64,000 nt of DNA from Turicibacter sanguinis. Lineage in GTDB: Bacteria > Bacillota_I > Bacilli_A > MOL361 > Turicibacteraceae. Location: positions 1,911,501 through 1,975,500 of the forward strand of contig NZ_CP053187.1 in the NCBI RefSeq assembly GCF_013046825.1, in the 5' to 3' direction. A program made the position numbers and the translations under genes. The notes beneath the pieces are model-generated. The model was given only the letters and a program-made list of their open reading frames with translations, did not search any database and was not told the DNA's origin. This document shows positions 33,800 to 43,546 of this stretch, piece after piece. How positions within the stretch are numbered: the first letter of the stretch is position 1; each line of letters opens with the position of its first letter.

Positions 33800-34951
33800 A
33801 TGCGATATTTTACAAGTGGTGAATCACATGGTCCCCAATTAACGGCTATTATCGAAGGAATTCCAGCTGGACTTGAGTTAACAGCCGAGATGATTAATGA
33901 AGAGTTGAAAATTCGTCAAGGTGGATACGGACGTGGAGATCGAATGAAGATTGAAACAGATCGTGTTGAAATTGTCAGCGGAGTTAGACATGGTAGGACG
34001 CTTGGATCCCCCATTACGTTAATCATAAAAAATAAAGATAATAAAAATTGGGGCCAAACGATGTCAGTTGCTCCAATTGATGAACAGGATTATGAAATAA
34101 AAAAAGTGCCACGCCCTGGCCATGCCGATTTGGTGGGTGCGATTAAATATGGACATCGTGATTTACGTAATGTCCTTGAACGTTCATCAGCTCGTGAAAC
34201 AGCAATTCGAGTTGCAGTTGGAGCGGTAGCTAAACAAGTTTTAAAAGCTCTTGAGATTGAAGTGGGGGCTCATGTTTTACAAATTGGGAACGTATCGGCA
34301 AATATAGAAGAGGTAACCGTTGAAAAGATTAAATTACAGGCAGTAAAGTCTTTAGTGCGCTGTCTTGATGTAGAAGCCTCACAGGCGATGTGTCAAGAAA
34401 TTGATATAGCGAAATCAAAGGGAGATTCACTTGGAGGAGTGGTTCAGGTTCTCGTTGAAAATGTTCCAGCTGGAATTGGAAGTTATGTTCAATTTGATCG
34501 TAAATTAGATGCAAAGATAGCAGCAGCGGTGATGAGTGTTCAGTCGGTTAAAGGCGTTTACTTTGGAGATGCGATGATGGCTTCAAGTCACTTTGGAAGT
34601 CAGGTTCATGACCAAATTACTTACGATAACGGATATACCAGACAAACAAATCATTATGGTGGATTTGAAGGAGGTATGACCAATGGAATGCCACTTGTTA
34701 TTCAGGCGATGATTAAACCAATTCCAACACTGTATCAACCCCTTCAATCCATTCATATTGAAACGAAAGCAGTTGAAGAAAGTATGATTGAACGCTCCGA
34801 TACCTGTGTGGTTCCGGCGGCAGGTGTTGTTTTAGAAGCGGTGGTGGCTATTGAAGTTGCAACTGCTATAATAGACGAGTTTCAATCAAATCAAATGAGC
34901 CAACTAATCGATTCGATGAATGCTTATCGTGAATATGTGAGGTTATACTAA
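33800..34951 (+). CDS. aroC: Chorismate synthase
   Basis: The 383-residue protein forms chorismate from EPSP with reduced FMN. The N-terminus [10 protein letters not shown], the [11 protein letters not shown] segment near residue 38 and [17 protein letters not shown] near 105 are the family signatures. A further [12 protein letters not shown] region lies near 289. The length is normal. The TAA stop shares its last base with the aroB ATG, so the two are coupled. Confidence 0.96.
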   Translation: MRYFTSGESHGPQLTAIIEGIPAGLELTAEMINEELKIRQGGYGRGDRMKIETDRVEIVSGVRHGRTLGSPITLIIKNKDNKNWGQTMSVAPIDEQDYEIKKVPRPGHADLVGAIKYGHRDLRNVLERSSARETAIRVAVGAVAKQVLKALEIEVGAHVLQIGNVSANIEEVTVEKIKLQAVKSLVRCLDVEASQAMCQEIDIAKSKGDSLGGVVQVLVENVPAGIGSYVQFDRKLDAKIAAAVMSVQSVKGVYFGDAMMASSHFGSQVHDQITYDNGYTRQTNHYGGFEGGMTNGMPLVIQAMIKPIPTLYQPLQSIHIETKAVEESMIERSDTCVVPAAGVVLEAVVAIEVATAIIDEFQSNQMSQLIDSMNAYREYVRLY

Positions 34952-36018
34952 TGCAAAAATTAATGATTCAAACGAAGCATTCCACGTATCCCATTTATGT
35001 CGGAGATTGTTTAGCCTCCTTAAATCCATTTATTCAAAAGGCGAGTCAAGTTGTGGTGATAACCGATCAAACGGTTTATGATCTTCACTACGCGCAACTG
35101 AAAGAGTATTTACCTTCTGAGTCCCCTGTTTTCGTGATAAAACCAGGCGAGTCTTCTAAATCTATATCAAATTATTATGAAATTCAGACGTTTTTAATTG
35201 AACATCAGGTCGATCGTCGTGGTTTAGTGTTAGCTTTTGGAGGGGGCGTTGTCGGAGATTTAGCTGGATTCGTCAGTGCGACTTACATGAGAGGGATTGA
35301 TTTTATTCAAATCCCAACAACGCTATTGGCACACGATAGTGCGATTGGTGGAAAGGTTGCCATTAATCATGAGCTTGGTAAAAATTTAATTGGTGCATTT
35401 TATCCTCCTCTTGCCGTTATTTATCATCTTGATTTTTTAAAGACGTTAAGTGATAAAGAGTGGCGTAGTGGATTTGCTGAAATGCTGAAACATGGTTTTA
35501 TTGCAAATGATGATTTACTAACAAAACTGATGAGTTATCCATCTCTTGAACCGTTAAAGCACCCTTCTTTTTCACCGATTTTAATTGACAGCCTAAAGGT
35601 GAAGCAAGTGATTGTAGAGGCTGATGAATTTGAAAAAGGACAACGTGCTTTTTTAAACTTTGGGCACACGTTTGGCCATGCTGTTGAACTGGTGTATCCA
35701 TCCCTTTCTCATGGAGAAGCTGTCGCAATTGGGATGGCTTTTGCTCTTTTTGTAAGTCAGGAAAAACTATTCCTTCAAGTTGATTTGATGAAGTATTTAA
35801 ACACATTAGTTAAATTAAATTATCCGATTTTATTAGAAGAAGAGAAGATTGAAACGTATTTAAACTATATGGATCATGATAAGAAAAATGATCGACAATT
35901 GATTCGATTTGTATTATTAGATGATAAACAGTCTCCATGCCTTGTTAGTTTGACGCGTGAAGAGACGAAACGATATGTTAAGCAGTTTTTAAAATGGATG
36001 AACGATAGGAGGTTATAA
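34951..36018 (+). CDS. aroB: 3-dehydroquinate synthase
   Basis: The 355-residue protein closes DAHP to 3-dehydroquinate. NAD binding is visible in FGGGVVGDLAGFVSATYMRG near residue 94, and the metal and substrate region is IPTTLLAHDSAIGGKVAIN near 121. The later FGHTFGHAVE near 234 supplies metal ligands. It is coupled to aroC and precedes aroA by two bases. The other shikimate genes are not in the window. Confidence 0.95.
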   Translation: MQKLMIQTKHSTYPIYVGDCLASLNPFIQKASQVVVITDQTVYDLHYAQLKEYLPSESPVFVIKPGESSKSISNYYEIQTFLIEHQVDRRGLVLAFGGGVVGDLAGFVSATYMRGIDFIQIPTTLLAHDSAIGGKVAINHELGKNLIGAFYPPLAVIYHLDFLKTLSDKEWRSGFAEMLKHGFIANDDLLTKLMSYPSLEPLKHPSFSPILIDSLKVKQVIVEADEFEKGQRAFLNFGHTFGHAVELVYPSLSHGEAVAIGMAFALFVSQEKLFLQVDLMKYLNTLVKLNYPILLEEEKIETYLNYMDHDKKNDRQLIRFVLLDDKQSPCLVSLTREETKRYVKQFLKWMNDRRL

Positions 36019-36020
36019 AG

Positions 36021-37289
36021 ATGCGTTTAAGTGGAGAGTTACAAGTCGCAGGAGATAAATCGATTACGCATCGTGCTATTATTCTAAGTAGTTTAGCAAC
36101 TGGACAAACTGTCATTCATGACCCGCTACTAGGGGCTGATTGTTTAAGCACGCTTGAAATTTTTAAACAGTTTGGGGTGACGTATCAATTAACGGCTAAT
36201 CAATTAATCATCGATAGCCCAGGTGTAGATGGATTTACCTATTCAAATTCCATTCTTGATGCCGGAAATTCAGGAACGACTGCACGTTTATTGATGGGGG
36301 TGTTAAGCGCTCTTCCAACAACGCTAACGTTAGTTGGTGATGCTTCATTGTCAAAGCGCCCAATGAAACGTGTGACAAGTCCATTAAAACAAATGGGAGC
36401 TTGCATTGAATTAACACATGATCAGACGTTGCCAGCTACGATTAAAGGACAAAGTCTTAATGGAATTGAGTATGAATTACCAGTAGCAAGTGCTCAGGTG
36501 AAGTCAGCTATTATGTTAGCGGCTATGTTTGCAAGTGGAGAAACGAAAATCCATGAACCGGTTCCGACGCGTGATCATACGGAAAAAATGTTTGAAGATT
36601 TCCAAATTGTCTATAATAAGGAGAACCGTGTGATTACCTTAAGTGGGCCTCAGATGCCAAAAACGCCAGGCCAAGTCTTTGTTCCAGCTGATATTTCATC
36701 GGCGGCTTTCTTTATGGTAGCAGCCTTAATGGTTGAAGGCAGTGACCTTATCCTTAAAAATGTGGGTCTAAATGAAACTCGCTGTGGCATTGTGGATGTC
36801 CTCTTGCAAATGGGAGGACGTCTGACTATCCAAAATGAGCGTTATTTTGGTGGTGAGCGAGTGGCGGATATTCGAGTTCAGTATACGAAAGATTTAAAGG
36901 GGATTATCATTGAAGGTGAGATGATTCCTCGTTTAATTGATGAAATTCCGATCATCGCCTTACTGGCAACGAAAGCGATGGGACAAACCATCATTAAAGA
37001 TGCAGAAGAATTAAAAGTAAAAGAGACGAATCGAATTGATGTGACGGTTGGAGAGTTAAAAGCCATTGGTGCCAACCTTTTCTCAACCGAAGATGGTATG
37101 GTTATTAACGGCGATATTAATCTGAGCTATCACCCTGCTTTAGTCTCAAGCCATGGTGATCACCGCATTGCAATGATGTTATATGTGGCATCATTATTGA
37201 TGAAAAATGAGCTTGAAATAGAAGAGATGCAAGCGATGAATATTTCATATCCTGACTTTTTAGTGCATATGCAAAAAGTTTTAAAATAA
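36021..37289 (+). CDS. aroA: 3-phosphoshikimate 1-carboxyvinyltransferase (EPSP synthase)
   Basis: The 422-residue protein joins phosphoenolpyruvate to shikimate-3-phosphate. Signatures are GDKSITHRAIILSSLA near residue 11, LDAGNSGTTARLLMG near 80 and the late KETNRI segment near 335, with HGDHRIAMM near 375. AGGAGG lies before the start. The order aroC-aroB-aroA followed by a TPR gene resembles the Bacillus aro cluster with the intervening trp and his genes absent. Confidence 0.95.
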   Translation: MRLSGELQVAGDKSITHRAIILSSLATGQTVIHDPLLGADCLSTLEIFKQFGVTYQLTANQLIIDSPGVDGFTYSNSILDAGNSGTTARLLMGVLSALPTTLTLVGDASLSKRPMKRVTSPLKQMGACIELTHDQTLPATIKGQSLNGIEYELPVASAQVKSAIMLAAMFASGETKIHEPVPTRDHTEKMFEDFQIVYNKENRVITLSGPQMPKTPGQVFVPADISSAAFFMVAALMVEGSDLILKNVGLNETRCGIVDVLLQMGGRLTIQNERYFGGERVADIRVQYTKDLKGIIIEGEMIPRLIDEIPIIALLATKAMGQTIIKDAEELKVKETNRIDVTVGELKAIGANLFSTEDGMVINGDINLSYHPALVSSHGDHRIAMMLYVASLLMKNELEIEEMQAMNISYPDFLVHMQKVLK

Positions 37290-37330
37290 GTGAGAATGAT
37301 GTTGAAGATAGAAAAATAGAGGTGTTTTAT

Positions 37331-38581
37331 ATGACAATTGAAACGTTTATTGAATTATATGAAAAAGGACAAATAACAGAAGAAGTCGTTGAACAAATGC
37401 AACATTTTGCTTTTCATGCTAACGATGATGAAATTTTCTTAGTAGCACAAATTTTTGCGGCACTGGGACGTGTTTCAGCTGCGATTGAATTAGTAGAGCC
37501 ATTAATTTCAAAATATCCGCATGAAACGAATTTAAGAACATTCCTAGCTGATTTATATTTAGATTTAGCGGAAGATGAAAAAGCATTAGATTTATTATCA
37601 GGAAGTGATGATGAGTCAGATGTGAGTGTTTTATTACTAGAGGCTGATATGTATATTGCTCAGGGGTTATTCGAAGTAGCCGAAGATAAATTAAAAAAAG
37701 CAATGACCTTAGAACCTAAAAATGATTTGATTAAATTAGCTTATGCAGAGTTTTATCATCATATCGGAGAATTCGAGCAGGCTTTAAATTTATATTTAGA
37801 TTTAATTGAATGTGGCTTATCAGCTGAAATTAACGTGTATGATCGTTTAGCTACCTGCTATTCTCATATTGGTGAGTTTGAAAAAGCTTTAGAACAATTT
37901 GAGTTATCAGAAAAATATTTTGGAAAATTAAATACCGATCAACTATTTAATAAAGGGTTTTTAGCTTATCAATTAAATGATGAGGTTGAGGCAAAGAAAG
38001 TATTCCAAGAATTAAAAGAATTAGATCCTTCTTACGATACGATTTATCCGATTTTAGCTAAAATCTACTTAAAAGAAGAAGATTATGAAAAAGCATTAGA
38101 AATGGTTGCAGAAGGAATGACACATAATGAGTATAATGCGGAGCTATATTCGATTAAAGGAACAGCATTAGAAAAGTTAAAAGATTTTGAAGCCGCTCGT
38201 GATGCGTACTATGAGGCTTTAAATTTAGACCCTGAAGATTTAGAGTCAGCTCTAAGAAGCAACCGTATTTGTTTAATGTTAGAAGATTATGAGGAAGTGG
38301 TTCATAATATTAAACATTATGAAGAAAATGGATTATATGATGATCATTTTACTTGGGACTTAGCGATTGCTTATCTAGAGTTAGAAGAATATGATGAGGC
38401 AAAAGCGTGCTTTGAACAAGGAGCCGCATTATTTGCAGATAACGTTGAATTTTTATTTGATTATGCTCAGTTCTTAATTGAAGAAGGATTATCTAACGAA
38501 GCGATTAAGCTATTAGAACGTATTTTACAGTTAGACCCATCTGCAACACCAGCTCGCGAACTTCTAGAGAATTTGATGTAA
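37331..38581 (+). CDS. ypiA: YpiA-like TPR-repeat protein
   Basis: The 416-residue soluble, acidic protein is built of about ten tetratricopeptide-like helical pairs, with repeated EKALEQF, FEAARDAYYEALNLDP and YDEAKACFEQG patterns. TPR arrays mediate protein contacts. Its place directly after aroA matches ypiA of Bacillus, which has about the same length. ATG 37331 lies eight bases after AGAGG; an upstream in-frame GTG falls within that site. No enzymatic domain is seen, and the partner is unknown. Confidence 0.8.
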   Translation: MTIETFIELYEKGQITEEVVEQMQHFAFHANDDEIFLVAQIFAALGRVSAAIELVEPLISKYPHETNLRTFLADLYLDLAEDEKALDLLSGSDDESDVSVLLLEADMYIAQGLFEVAEDKLKKAMTLEPKNDLIKLAYAEFYHHIGEFEQALNLYLDLIECGLSAEINVYDRLATCYSHIGEFEKALEQFELSEKYFGKLNTDQLFNKGFLAYQLNDEVEAKKVFQELKELDPSYDTIYPILAKIYLKEEDYEKALEMVAEGMTHNEYNAELYSIKGTALEKLKDFEAARDAYYEALNLDPEDLESALRSNRICLMLEDYEEVVHNIKHYEENGLYDDHFTWDLAIAYLELEEYDEAKACFEQGAALFADNVEFLFDYAQFLIEEGLSNEAIKLLERILQLDPSATPARELLENLM

Positions 38582-38606
38582 TAATTGTAAAAGAATTTAC
38601 ATAATC

Positions 38607-38635
38607 AAGACAGTTTGTCTTAAAAGAGGTATAAT
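38607..38635 (+). promoter_or_regulatory. Promoter of the zinc peptidase gene
   Basis: AAGACA (38607-38612) and a perfect TATAAT (38630-38635) are separated by 17 bases, 36 bases before the start codon. Confidence 0.6.
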
Positions 38636-38671
38636 ACATTCTAAATAAGATATTGATTGAGGTGATCAGTA

Positions 38672-39400
38672 ATGTTTTTATATTATAGTCCGTATGGATA
38701 TGGTGGGGGAATGTATATGGATTCTTCATACATCATTTATCTATTAATTGCGTTAATTGTCCCAATGCTCGCACAGGCTAAGTTAACGTCAACGTTTAAT
38801 CACTACATTCGTGTCCGTAATTCATCTGGAATGACGGGAGCAGAAGTAGCGCGACGTATTTTAGATATGAATGGATTACAACATGTTCATTTAACAGAAG
38901 TGGGTGGTCGTTTGAGTGATCACTATGATCCAACTCGTAAAACGGTTCGTTTATCAAGTGATATTTATCGTGGAAACTCGATTGCTTCGGTTGCCGTAGC
39001 GGCACATGAGTGTGGACACGCCATTCAACATGCGAATGCCTATGCCCCGCTACAATTCCGTTCGGCAATGTTCCCACTGGTTAATTTCGCGAATAAATTT
39101 GGTTATATTGCCATCTTACTTGGATTTGTTTTAGGAAGAGGAAACTTCTTATTACTTGGAATTATCATGGTCGGAATCACTGTATTATTCCAACTCGTGA
39201 CATTACCAGTTGAATTTAATGCCTCAGCTCGTGCTCTAACACAGTTAGGTGAATTAAATATTTTATATGGTAATGAAGAGAAAGCTGGGGCACGTAAAGT
39301 CTTAACGGCAGCAGCTTTAACGTATGTAGCGGGAGCTGTAGTTGCGATTGCCGAGTTATTACGTTTGATTATGATTTTTAATCAACGAAATAATGACTAA
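38672..39400 (+). CDS. yugP: YugP-type membrane zinc metallopeptidase
   Basis: The 242-residue protein has a hydrophobic N-terminal segment after a Tyr/Gly-rich start, and a zinc protease motif HECGHAIQH near residue 112. Two or three further membrane segments follow (about 135-170 and 205-235). This is the layout of the YugP family of neutral zinc metallopeptidases, which has no established substrate. It stands alone between its own promoter and a terminator shared with the convergent yitT-type gene. Confidence 0.85.
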   Translation: MFLYYSPYGYGGGMYMDSSYIIYLLIALIVPMLAQAKLTSTFNHYIRVRNSSGMTGAEVARRILDMNGLQHVHLTEVGGRLSDHYDPTRKTVRLSSDIYRGNSIASVAVAAHECGHAIQHANAYAPLQFRSAMFPLVNFANKFGYIAILLGFVLGRGNFLLLGIIMVGITVLFQLVTLPVEFNASARALTQLGELNILYGNEEKAGARKVLTAAALTYVAGAVVAIAELLRLIMIFNQRNND

Positions 39401-39401
39401 T

Positions 39402-39436
39402 AAAAAAATCCTATCTTGATAGATAGGATTTTTTTT
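39402..39436. terminator. Bidirectional terminator between yugP and the YitT-type gene
   Basis: A perfect stem AAATCCTATCT / AGATAGGATTT with a TGAT loop is flanked by A residues on the left and eight T on the right. Confidence 0.93.
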
Positions 39437-39441
39437 AGATA

Positions 39442-40314
39442 TTAATCAAAGTATGGGATGCCATTTGAATCAAATGTGAAACCTTCTCCTAATGTTTCAT
39501 AAACATGACTTACAGTTACGAAAGCTTGAGGATCAATTTTATAAATAAGTTCTTTTAAAGAAGATAACTCGCGTTTATTGATAATGGTCATGACAATGAC
39601 TTTATCATTTTTATTATAAGTTCCCATCCCATGAATAAAGGTTGCCCCTCGGTTCATTTTAGTGTGAATGGCAGCTGCAATTTGTTCATAATTATTTGAA
39701 ATAATGAGAACCTTGTGTCCAGCCTGGAAACCTTCTTGGAATTTTCCAATGATAATGGCAGCAATATAAAGCCCAATAATGGTATAAATGGCATTTGTAA
39801 ATGATAAGAAAATAATAAGTGAAATCGTGATGACAATAGCATCAAAAGTGAACATTGTACGTGACATTGGAATGTCGAGTTTATCTTTTATAATTTTAGC
39901 AATAATGTCAACACCACCTGTTGTTCCACCCGCATTAAAGATAATCCCAAGTCCAGAACCCACAAAGACTCCCATTCCGATAGCAGCTAAAATCATATCA
40001 TTTGGAAGTGGGGGGATAATATGTCCAATCATCTCAAAGATTCTTAGGAAAACAGACAGCATAACCGTTCCGAAAATCGTGAGCCAAAATCCTTTTTTAC
40101 TGAACTGTTTGTATCCGATAATTAACATAGGTATATTCAAGAGTAGGTTTGAAACAGCCGTACTAATTCCAAAGACATGAAATAAAATAATTGTAATTCC
40201 TGTAAATCCACCTTCAGCCATGTGATTAGTGATGGCAAAATTTATAATTCCAAAAGCCATCAATGCGGTTCCTAAAGAAATCAATAGTAGTTGTTTTAAT
40301 AATTTTTGTGACAC
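39442..40314 (-). CDS. YitT-family membrane protein with DUF2179 domain
   Basis: The 290-residue protein has five to six membrane helices in the first 200 residues (NHMAEGGFTGITIILFHVFG near residue 30 and NAGGTTGGVDIIAKI near 127 are family landmarks). A soluble C-terminal DUF2179-type domain follows (KVLIISNNYEQI, VTVSHVYETLGEGF). The function of the family is unknown. The start is preceded by a site reading TCTAGGAGG on its strand, and a TATAAT with extended -10 TG lies at 40351-40356. Confidence 0.88.
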   Translation of the reverse strand: MSQKLLKQLLLISLGTALMAFGIINFAITNHMAEGGFTGITIILFHVFGISTAVSNLLLNIPMLIIGYKQFSKKGFWLTIFGTVMLSVFLRIFEMIGHIIPPLPNDMILAAIGMGVFVGSGLGIIFNAGGTTGGVDIIAKIIKDKLDIPMSRTMFTFDAIVITISLIIFLSFTNAIYTIIGLYIAAIIIGKFQEGFQAGHKVLIISNNYEQIAAAIHTKMNRGATFIHGMGTYNKNDKVIVMTIINKRELSSLKELIYKIDPQAFVTVSHVYETLGEGFTFDSNGIPYFD

Positions 40315-40350
40315 GTTAGAACCTCCTAGAATATTTTACTATTAGTTATT

Positions 40351-40356
40351 ATTATA
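40351..40356 (-). promoter_or_regulatory. Extended -10 element of the YitT-type gene
   Basis: The minus strand reads TGATATAAT, a perfect extended -10 element, about 40 bases before the start codon. No convincing -35 box is present, as is common for extended -10 promoters. Confidence 0.5.
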
Positions 40357-40408
40357 TCATGAATGGATGAATAAACTATAACGAATAGACAAATTTTGAG
40401 GTGAGATG

Positions 40409-41119
40409 ATGAAAAAGATAGTAGTGGGTGGCTTAAATGGGAAAATGGGAAGCTTTCTTGTCGAAGCATTGAAGAATGAGGAAGATTTAAAGTTAGTAGC
40501 TGGTGTGAGTGAAGTAGAAGATTTAACGGGTGACATCCCCGTATATTCAGACCCTCAAAAAGTAATTAATGAAATTGAGTTTGATGTGTATGTTGATTTT
40601 ACTGTCTATGAATTTGCAAAAATAGCGTCGGAACTCATGTTAAAATCAGGAAAATCGATTGTGATCGGAACGACTGGATTTAATAAAGCTGACGTCGATT
40701 ATTTAAAAGATGTGGCCAGACAATATGGAGGGCGCGGAGTCATTGCCCCAAACTTTTCAATTGGTGCCATTTTAATTAATAAGTTTACGGAAATGTGTTC
40801 TCATTATTTTGATAATTTTGAAATTGTAGAATATCATCATATCAATAAAAAAGATAAACCATCAGGAACGGCAGTTTATTTAGCTAATACACTAGACTGT
40901 TCTTTGAAACGAAAGTTAGCCTCAACTCATGTGCATAGTATTCGAATGCCAGGGATTTTAGCGAAACATCAGGTGTTAATTAGTGATGATTATCAAACAC
41001 TTGAGCTCATCCATCAATCCAATAGCCGCCATTCATTTGAAAAAGGAATTATTTTAGCCATTCGAAAAGTTGAAAACTTAAATGAACTGGTGTATGGATT
41101 ACAACATTTAATTGATTAA
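40409..41119 (+). CDS. dapB: 4-hydroxy-tetrahydrodipicolinate reductase
   Basis: The 236-residue protein acts in lysine and diaminopimelate synthesis, a source of cell-wall cross-links and spore dipicolinate. The N-terminal Rossmann motif GGLNGKMGSFLVEAL and the catalytic EYHHINKKDKPSGTA segment (about residues 145-160) are present. It is a little shorter than usual DapB (about 265 residues). Two adjacent ATG codons are possible; 40409 has the better spacing from GAGG. It is a single-gene unit ending in a strong terminator. dapA is not in the window. Confidence 0.9.
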   Translation: MKKIVVGGLNGKMGSFLVEALKNEEDLKLVAGVSEVEDLTGDIPVYSDPQKVINEIEFDVYVDFTVYEFAKIASELMLKSGKSIVIGTTGFNKADVDYLKDVARQYGGRGVIAPNFSIGAILINKFTEMCSHYFDNFEIVEYHHINKKDKPSGTAVYLANTLDCSLKRKLASTHVHSIRMPGILAKHQVLISDDYQTLELIHQSNSRHSFEKGIILAIRKVENLNELVYGLQHLID

Positions 41120-41124
41120 GAAGA

Positions 41125-41161
41125 TAAAAACCTCCTTAAAATAATAAAGGAGGTTTTTTAT
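41125..41161 (+). terminator. Terminator after dapB
   Basis: The stem AAACCTCCTT / AAGGAGGTTT with loop AAAATAATA is followed by T residues. Confidence 0.92.
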
Positions 41162-41190
41162 TGATTATCTTGTTTAATGTTAAGTATAAT
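41161..41190 (+). promoter_or_regulatory. Promoter of the cca-ypmB-dnaD-nth unit
   Basis: TTGATT (41161-41166) and a perfect TATAAT (41185-41190) are separated by 18 bases, directly after the dapB terminator. Confidence 0.62.
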
Positions 41191-41222
41191 AAAAGGAGTA
41201 TAATTAAATTGGAGTGTTAAAA

Positions 41223-42383
41223 ATGAGTTTAATCCGTGTTGGAAAGGTTGTTTTGAACCGTTTGATAGAAAATGGATATGAAGCTTATTTTGTAGGTGGA
41301 ATGGTTCGCGATCGATTGCTAGGTCGAGACATTTATGATATTGATATTACAACGTCCGCTAAACCTGATGTCGTCATTGGGTTATTTGAAAAGACGATTC
41401 AGACTGGAATTAAACATGGAACGGTGACCGTCATGATAGAAGGAATACCGGTTGAAGTCACAACTTTTCGTGTTGAAGAAGCATACGAAGACTTTAGAAG
41501 ACCGAGTGAGGTTAGGTTTACGTCATCTCTAATAGAAGATTTAAAGCGTCGAGACTTTACGATGAATGCGATAGCAGAGTCAATTGATGGAACGCTTGAG
41601 GATCCCTTTCATGGACTTAAGGATTTAAGTAATCGTCAAATTAAGGCCGTAGGAGAGGCGAAGGAGCGCTTTATTGAAGATCCGTTACGAATGTTGCGCG
41701 GACTTCGTTTTATGTCAAAACTCGGCTTTGAGTTAGAGGATGAAACGTCTAAAGCAATAGGTGAAGTGGGCGCTTTAATTGAACACATCTCAAAAGAACG
41801 AATCAAAAAAGAAATTGAAGGGATGGTAAGTGGTGAGTTTTCATTAAAGGCATTTAATCTGCTAATCCATACCCCACTTTGTGACTCCATCACTTATTTT
41901 AAAGAACTGAAGCGATATTCAAGTTCTAACTTAGCAAGGCTAGAAGAGGGCGTTGAGTTATTTGCCTTAATTGGTTTGACAGTTGAGGAAATGGAAGACT
42001 ATTTAAAAGCTTGGCCTTTTTCTAACGTTGAAAAACGTATGATTAAAGCGATTAGGGAGTGTTATGACAAACAGTTGCCCCCTCAGTATATTCAGTATAA
42101 ATACAAAGAAGATTTAGCTCTCCATTATCATCGAATTCAGAATGTATTAAAACAATCAGTTGAAAAATTTGAGTTAAGAGAGCTACCGATTACTGATCGA
42201 AAAGAATTGGCGATTGAGGTAGCGGATATTATACAGTGGATTAATCACCCTAAAGGTCCATGGCTTAGTCAGCTACTTGAGGCGTTAGAGTTTGAAGTTG
42301 TAATGGGAACACTTGAAAATGAGGTCGTGAGTTTGCGAAACTATATTCAACAGTTAGGAGAAGGTTATGAAATCAAAAAATAG
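41223..42383 (+). CDS. cca: CCA tRNA nucleotidyltransferase
   Basis: The 386-residue protein adds or repairs the 3'-CCA of tRNA. The class II polymerase core reads YFVGGMVRDRLLGRDIYDIDI near residue 22, where the two aspartates bind metal, and RRDFTMNAIA near 108 follows. The helical neck and tail domains come after EDPLRMLRGLRF near 150. ATG 41223 lies eight bases after GGAG; an upstream GTG overlaps that site. In Bacillus this gene also lies in the region leading to dnaD and nth. Confidence 0.93.
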   Translation: MSLIRVGKVVLNRLIENGYEAYFVGGMVRDRLLGRDIYDIDITTSAKPDVVIGLFEKTIQTGIKHGTVTVMIEGIPVEVTTFRVEEAYEDFRRPSEVRFTSSLIEDLKRRDFTMNAIAESIDGTLEDPFHGLKDLSNRQIKAVGEAKERFIEDPLRMLRGLRFMSKLGFELEDETSKAIGEVGALIEHISKERIKKEIEGMVSGEFSLKAFNLLIHTPLCDSITYFKELKRYSSSNLARLEEGVELFALIGLTVEEMEDYLKAWPFSNVEKRMIKAIRECYDKQLPPQYIQYKYKEDLALHYHRIQNVLKQSVEKFELRELPITDRKELAIEVADIIQWINHPKGPWLSQLLEALEFEVVMGTLENEVVSLRNYIQQLGEGYEIKK

Positions 42384-42843
42384 GTGGTTAAAACGATTTG
42401 TTTTATTAATAATTGTCCTAATTATTTCGGGATTTTTATTACTATTTTCTTATGTAATGGGACATGAAAAAAGTTTGATGAATTATCAGTCATCGCTTTC
42501 TAAGTTACCGGAGGTTGAGCAAGTGCTTGAAATTTCTGAGTATCAAGGGATTGATGCCTATTACGTGGCTAAAGTATTGCTAACGAATGAGACAGAGCAG
42601 TATTATTTTATTAAAGATAATGTCGTGGTTTATCAAGTCGAAATAAACAAGATTTTATCAACTGATGCCATTGTAAATAAAGCTTTATCGCTAACAGGTA
42701 GTGGGAAAGTGAAGCATTATTATTTAGGTTTTTTGGATGAAAATCCAATTTATGAAGTGTTAGTGACAACGTCTAAAGGTGAGGAATATGTGATTTTAAA
42801 TGCTTTAGACGGAGAATTGATTTCGCATTTTATTATTGATTAG
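42367..42843 (+). CDS. ypmB: YpmB-like membrane-anchored PepSY-type protein
   Basis: The 158-residue protein has one N-terminal membrane segment (about residues 10-30) and an exported domain of roughly 125 residues, with the repeated sheet-helix pattern of YpmB/DUF5590 proteins. The function is unknown. It overlaps the end of cca by 17 bases and precedes dnaD, matching the Bacillus ypmB position, except that aspB, which lies between ypmB and dnaD there, is absent here. Confidence 0.78.
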   Translation: MKSKNRWLKRFVLLIIVLIISGFLLLFSYVMGHEKSLMNYQSSLSKLPEVEQVLEISEYQGIDAYYVAKVLLTNETEQYYFIKDNVVVYQVEINKILSTDAIVNKALSLTGSGKVKHYYLGFLDENPIYEVLVTTSKGEEYVILNALDGELISHFIID

Positions 42844-42853
42844 GAGTAGAAAC

Positions 42854-43531
42854 ATGATGTATGACTTATGGGAAAAAAAGCTGCTAGATTTTAATACATT
42901 ATTGTTAACAATCTATAAAGAGCTTGAGTTAAATGAACAAGAATTTGTTTTTATTTGTTTGCTAGCTAATTTAATTCAAACGAATCCAGGTGGGTGGACC
43001 TTTGCCGACATTTCAAAACAGATGACGCTTGATGATGGCAGTTGTTCGCTATTATTTATCGGTCTTGTTGAACGTAAGTATATCTTGGTGAGTAGTAAAA
43101 CAGATGAATTTGGAAAACGATTTGAAGAATATTCATTATCTCCTTTATTTACGCGTATTGAGAAGCATTTAAAACAGAAGAAAAATCAATCGAAGTCCAC
43201 GCAACGAGAAGAGATTTTTACGTTGCTTGAGCAAGAGTTTGGAATTTTAAGCCCGCTTGATATAGAAACGATTCACATGTGGATGACAGAAGATAATTTT
43301 GATCCAGAACTGATTAAGTTAGCCATTTATGAGGTGAATGCGAATCAAATTAAATCAATTCGCTATATTGATAAAATTTTAATCGAGTGGAAAAAGAAAA
43401 ATATTACAACCGTTGAGGAAGCTAAACGTCAGTTGATTCAGTTCAGACAACGTAAACAAAGTCCTATGGCAACGAATAATGAAGCTCCAGTAGTCGATCC
43501 TAATTTTTATTATGACTGGATGAATGAATAA
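42854..43531 (+). CDS. dnaD: DnaD-family replication initiation protein
   Basis: The 225-residue protein has an N-terminal winged-helix-like domain (residues about 1-105) and a C-terminal DnaD/DnaB2 domain (about 115-190) ending in an IKSIRYIDKILIEWKKKNI segment, a conserved motif of the family. In Bacillus DnaD helps open and remodel DNA for helicase loading at the origin. ATG 42854 lies seven bases after AGGAG; the next codon is also ATG. It precedes nth by 15 bases. Confidence 0.9.
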   Translation: MMYDLWEKKLLDFNTLLLTIYKELELNEQEFVFICLLANLIQTNPGGWTFADISKQMTLDDGSCSLLFIGLVERKYILVSSKTDEFGKRFEEYSLSPLFTRIEKHLKQKKNQSKSTQREEIFTLLEQEFGILSPLDIETIHMWMTEDNFDPELIKLAIYEVNANQIKSIRYIDKILIEWKKKNITTVEEAKRQLIQFRQRKQSPMATNNEAPVVDPNFYYDWMNE

Positions 43532-43546
43532 AGAGGAAGTGAGCAA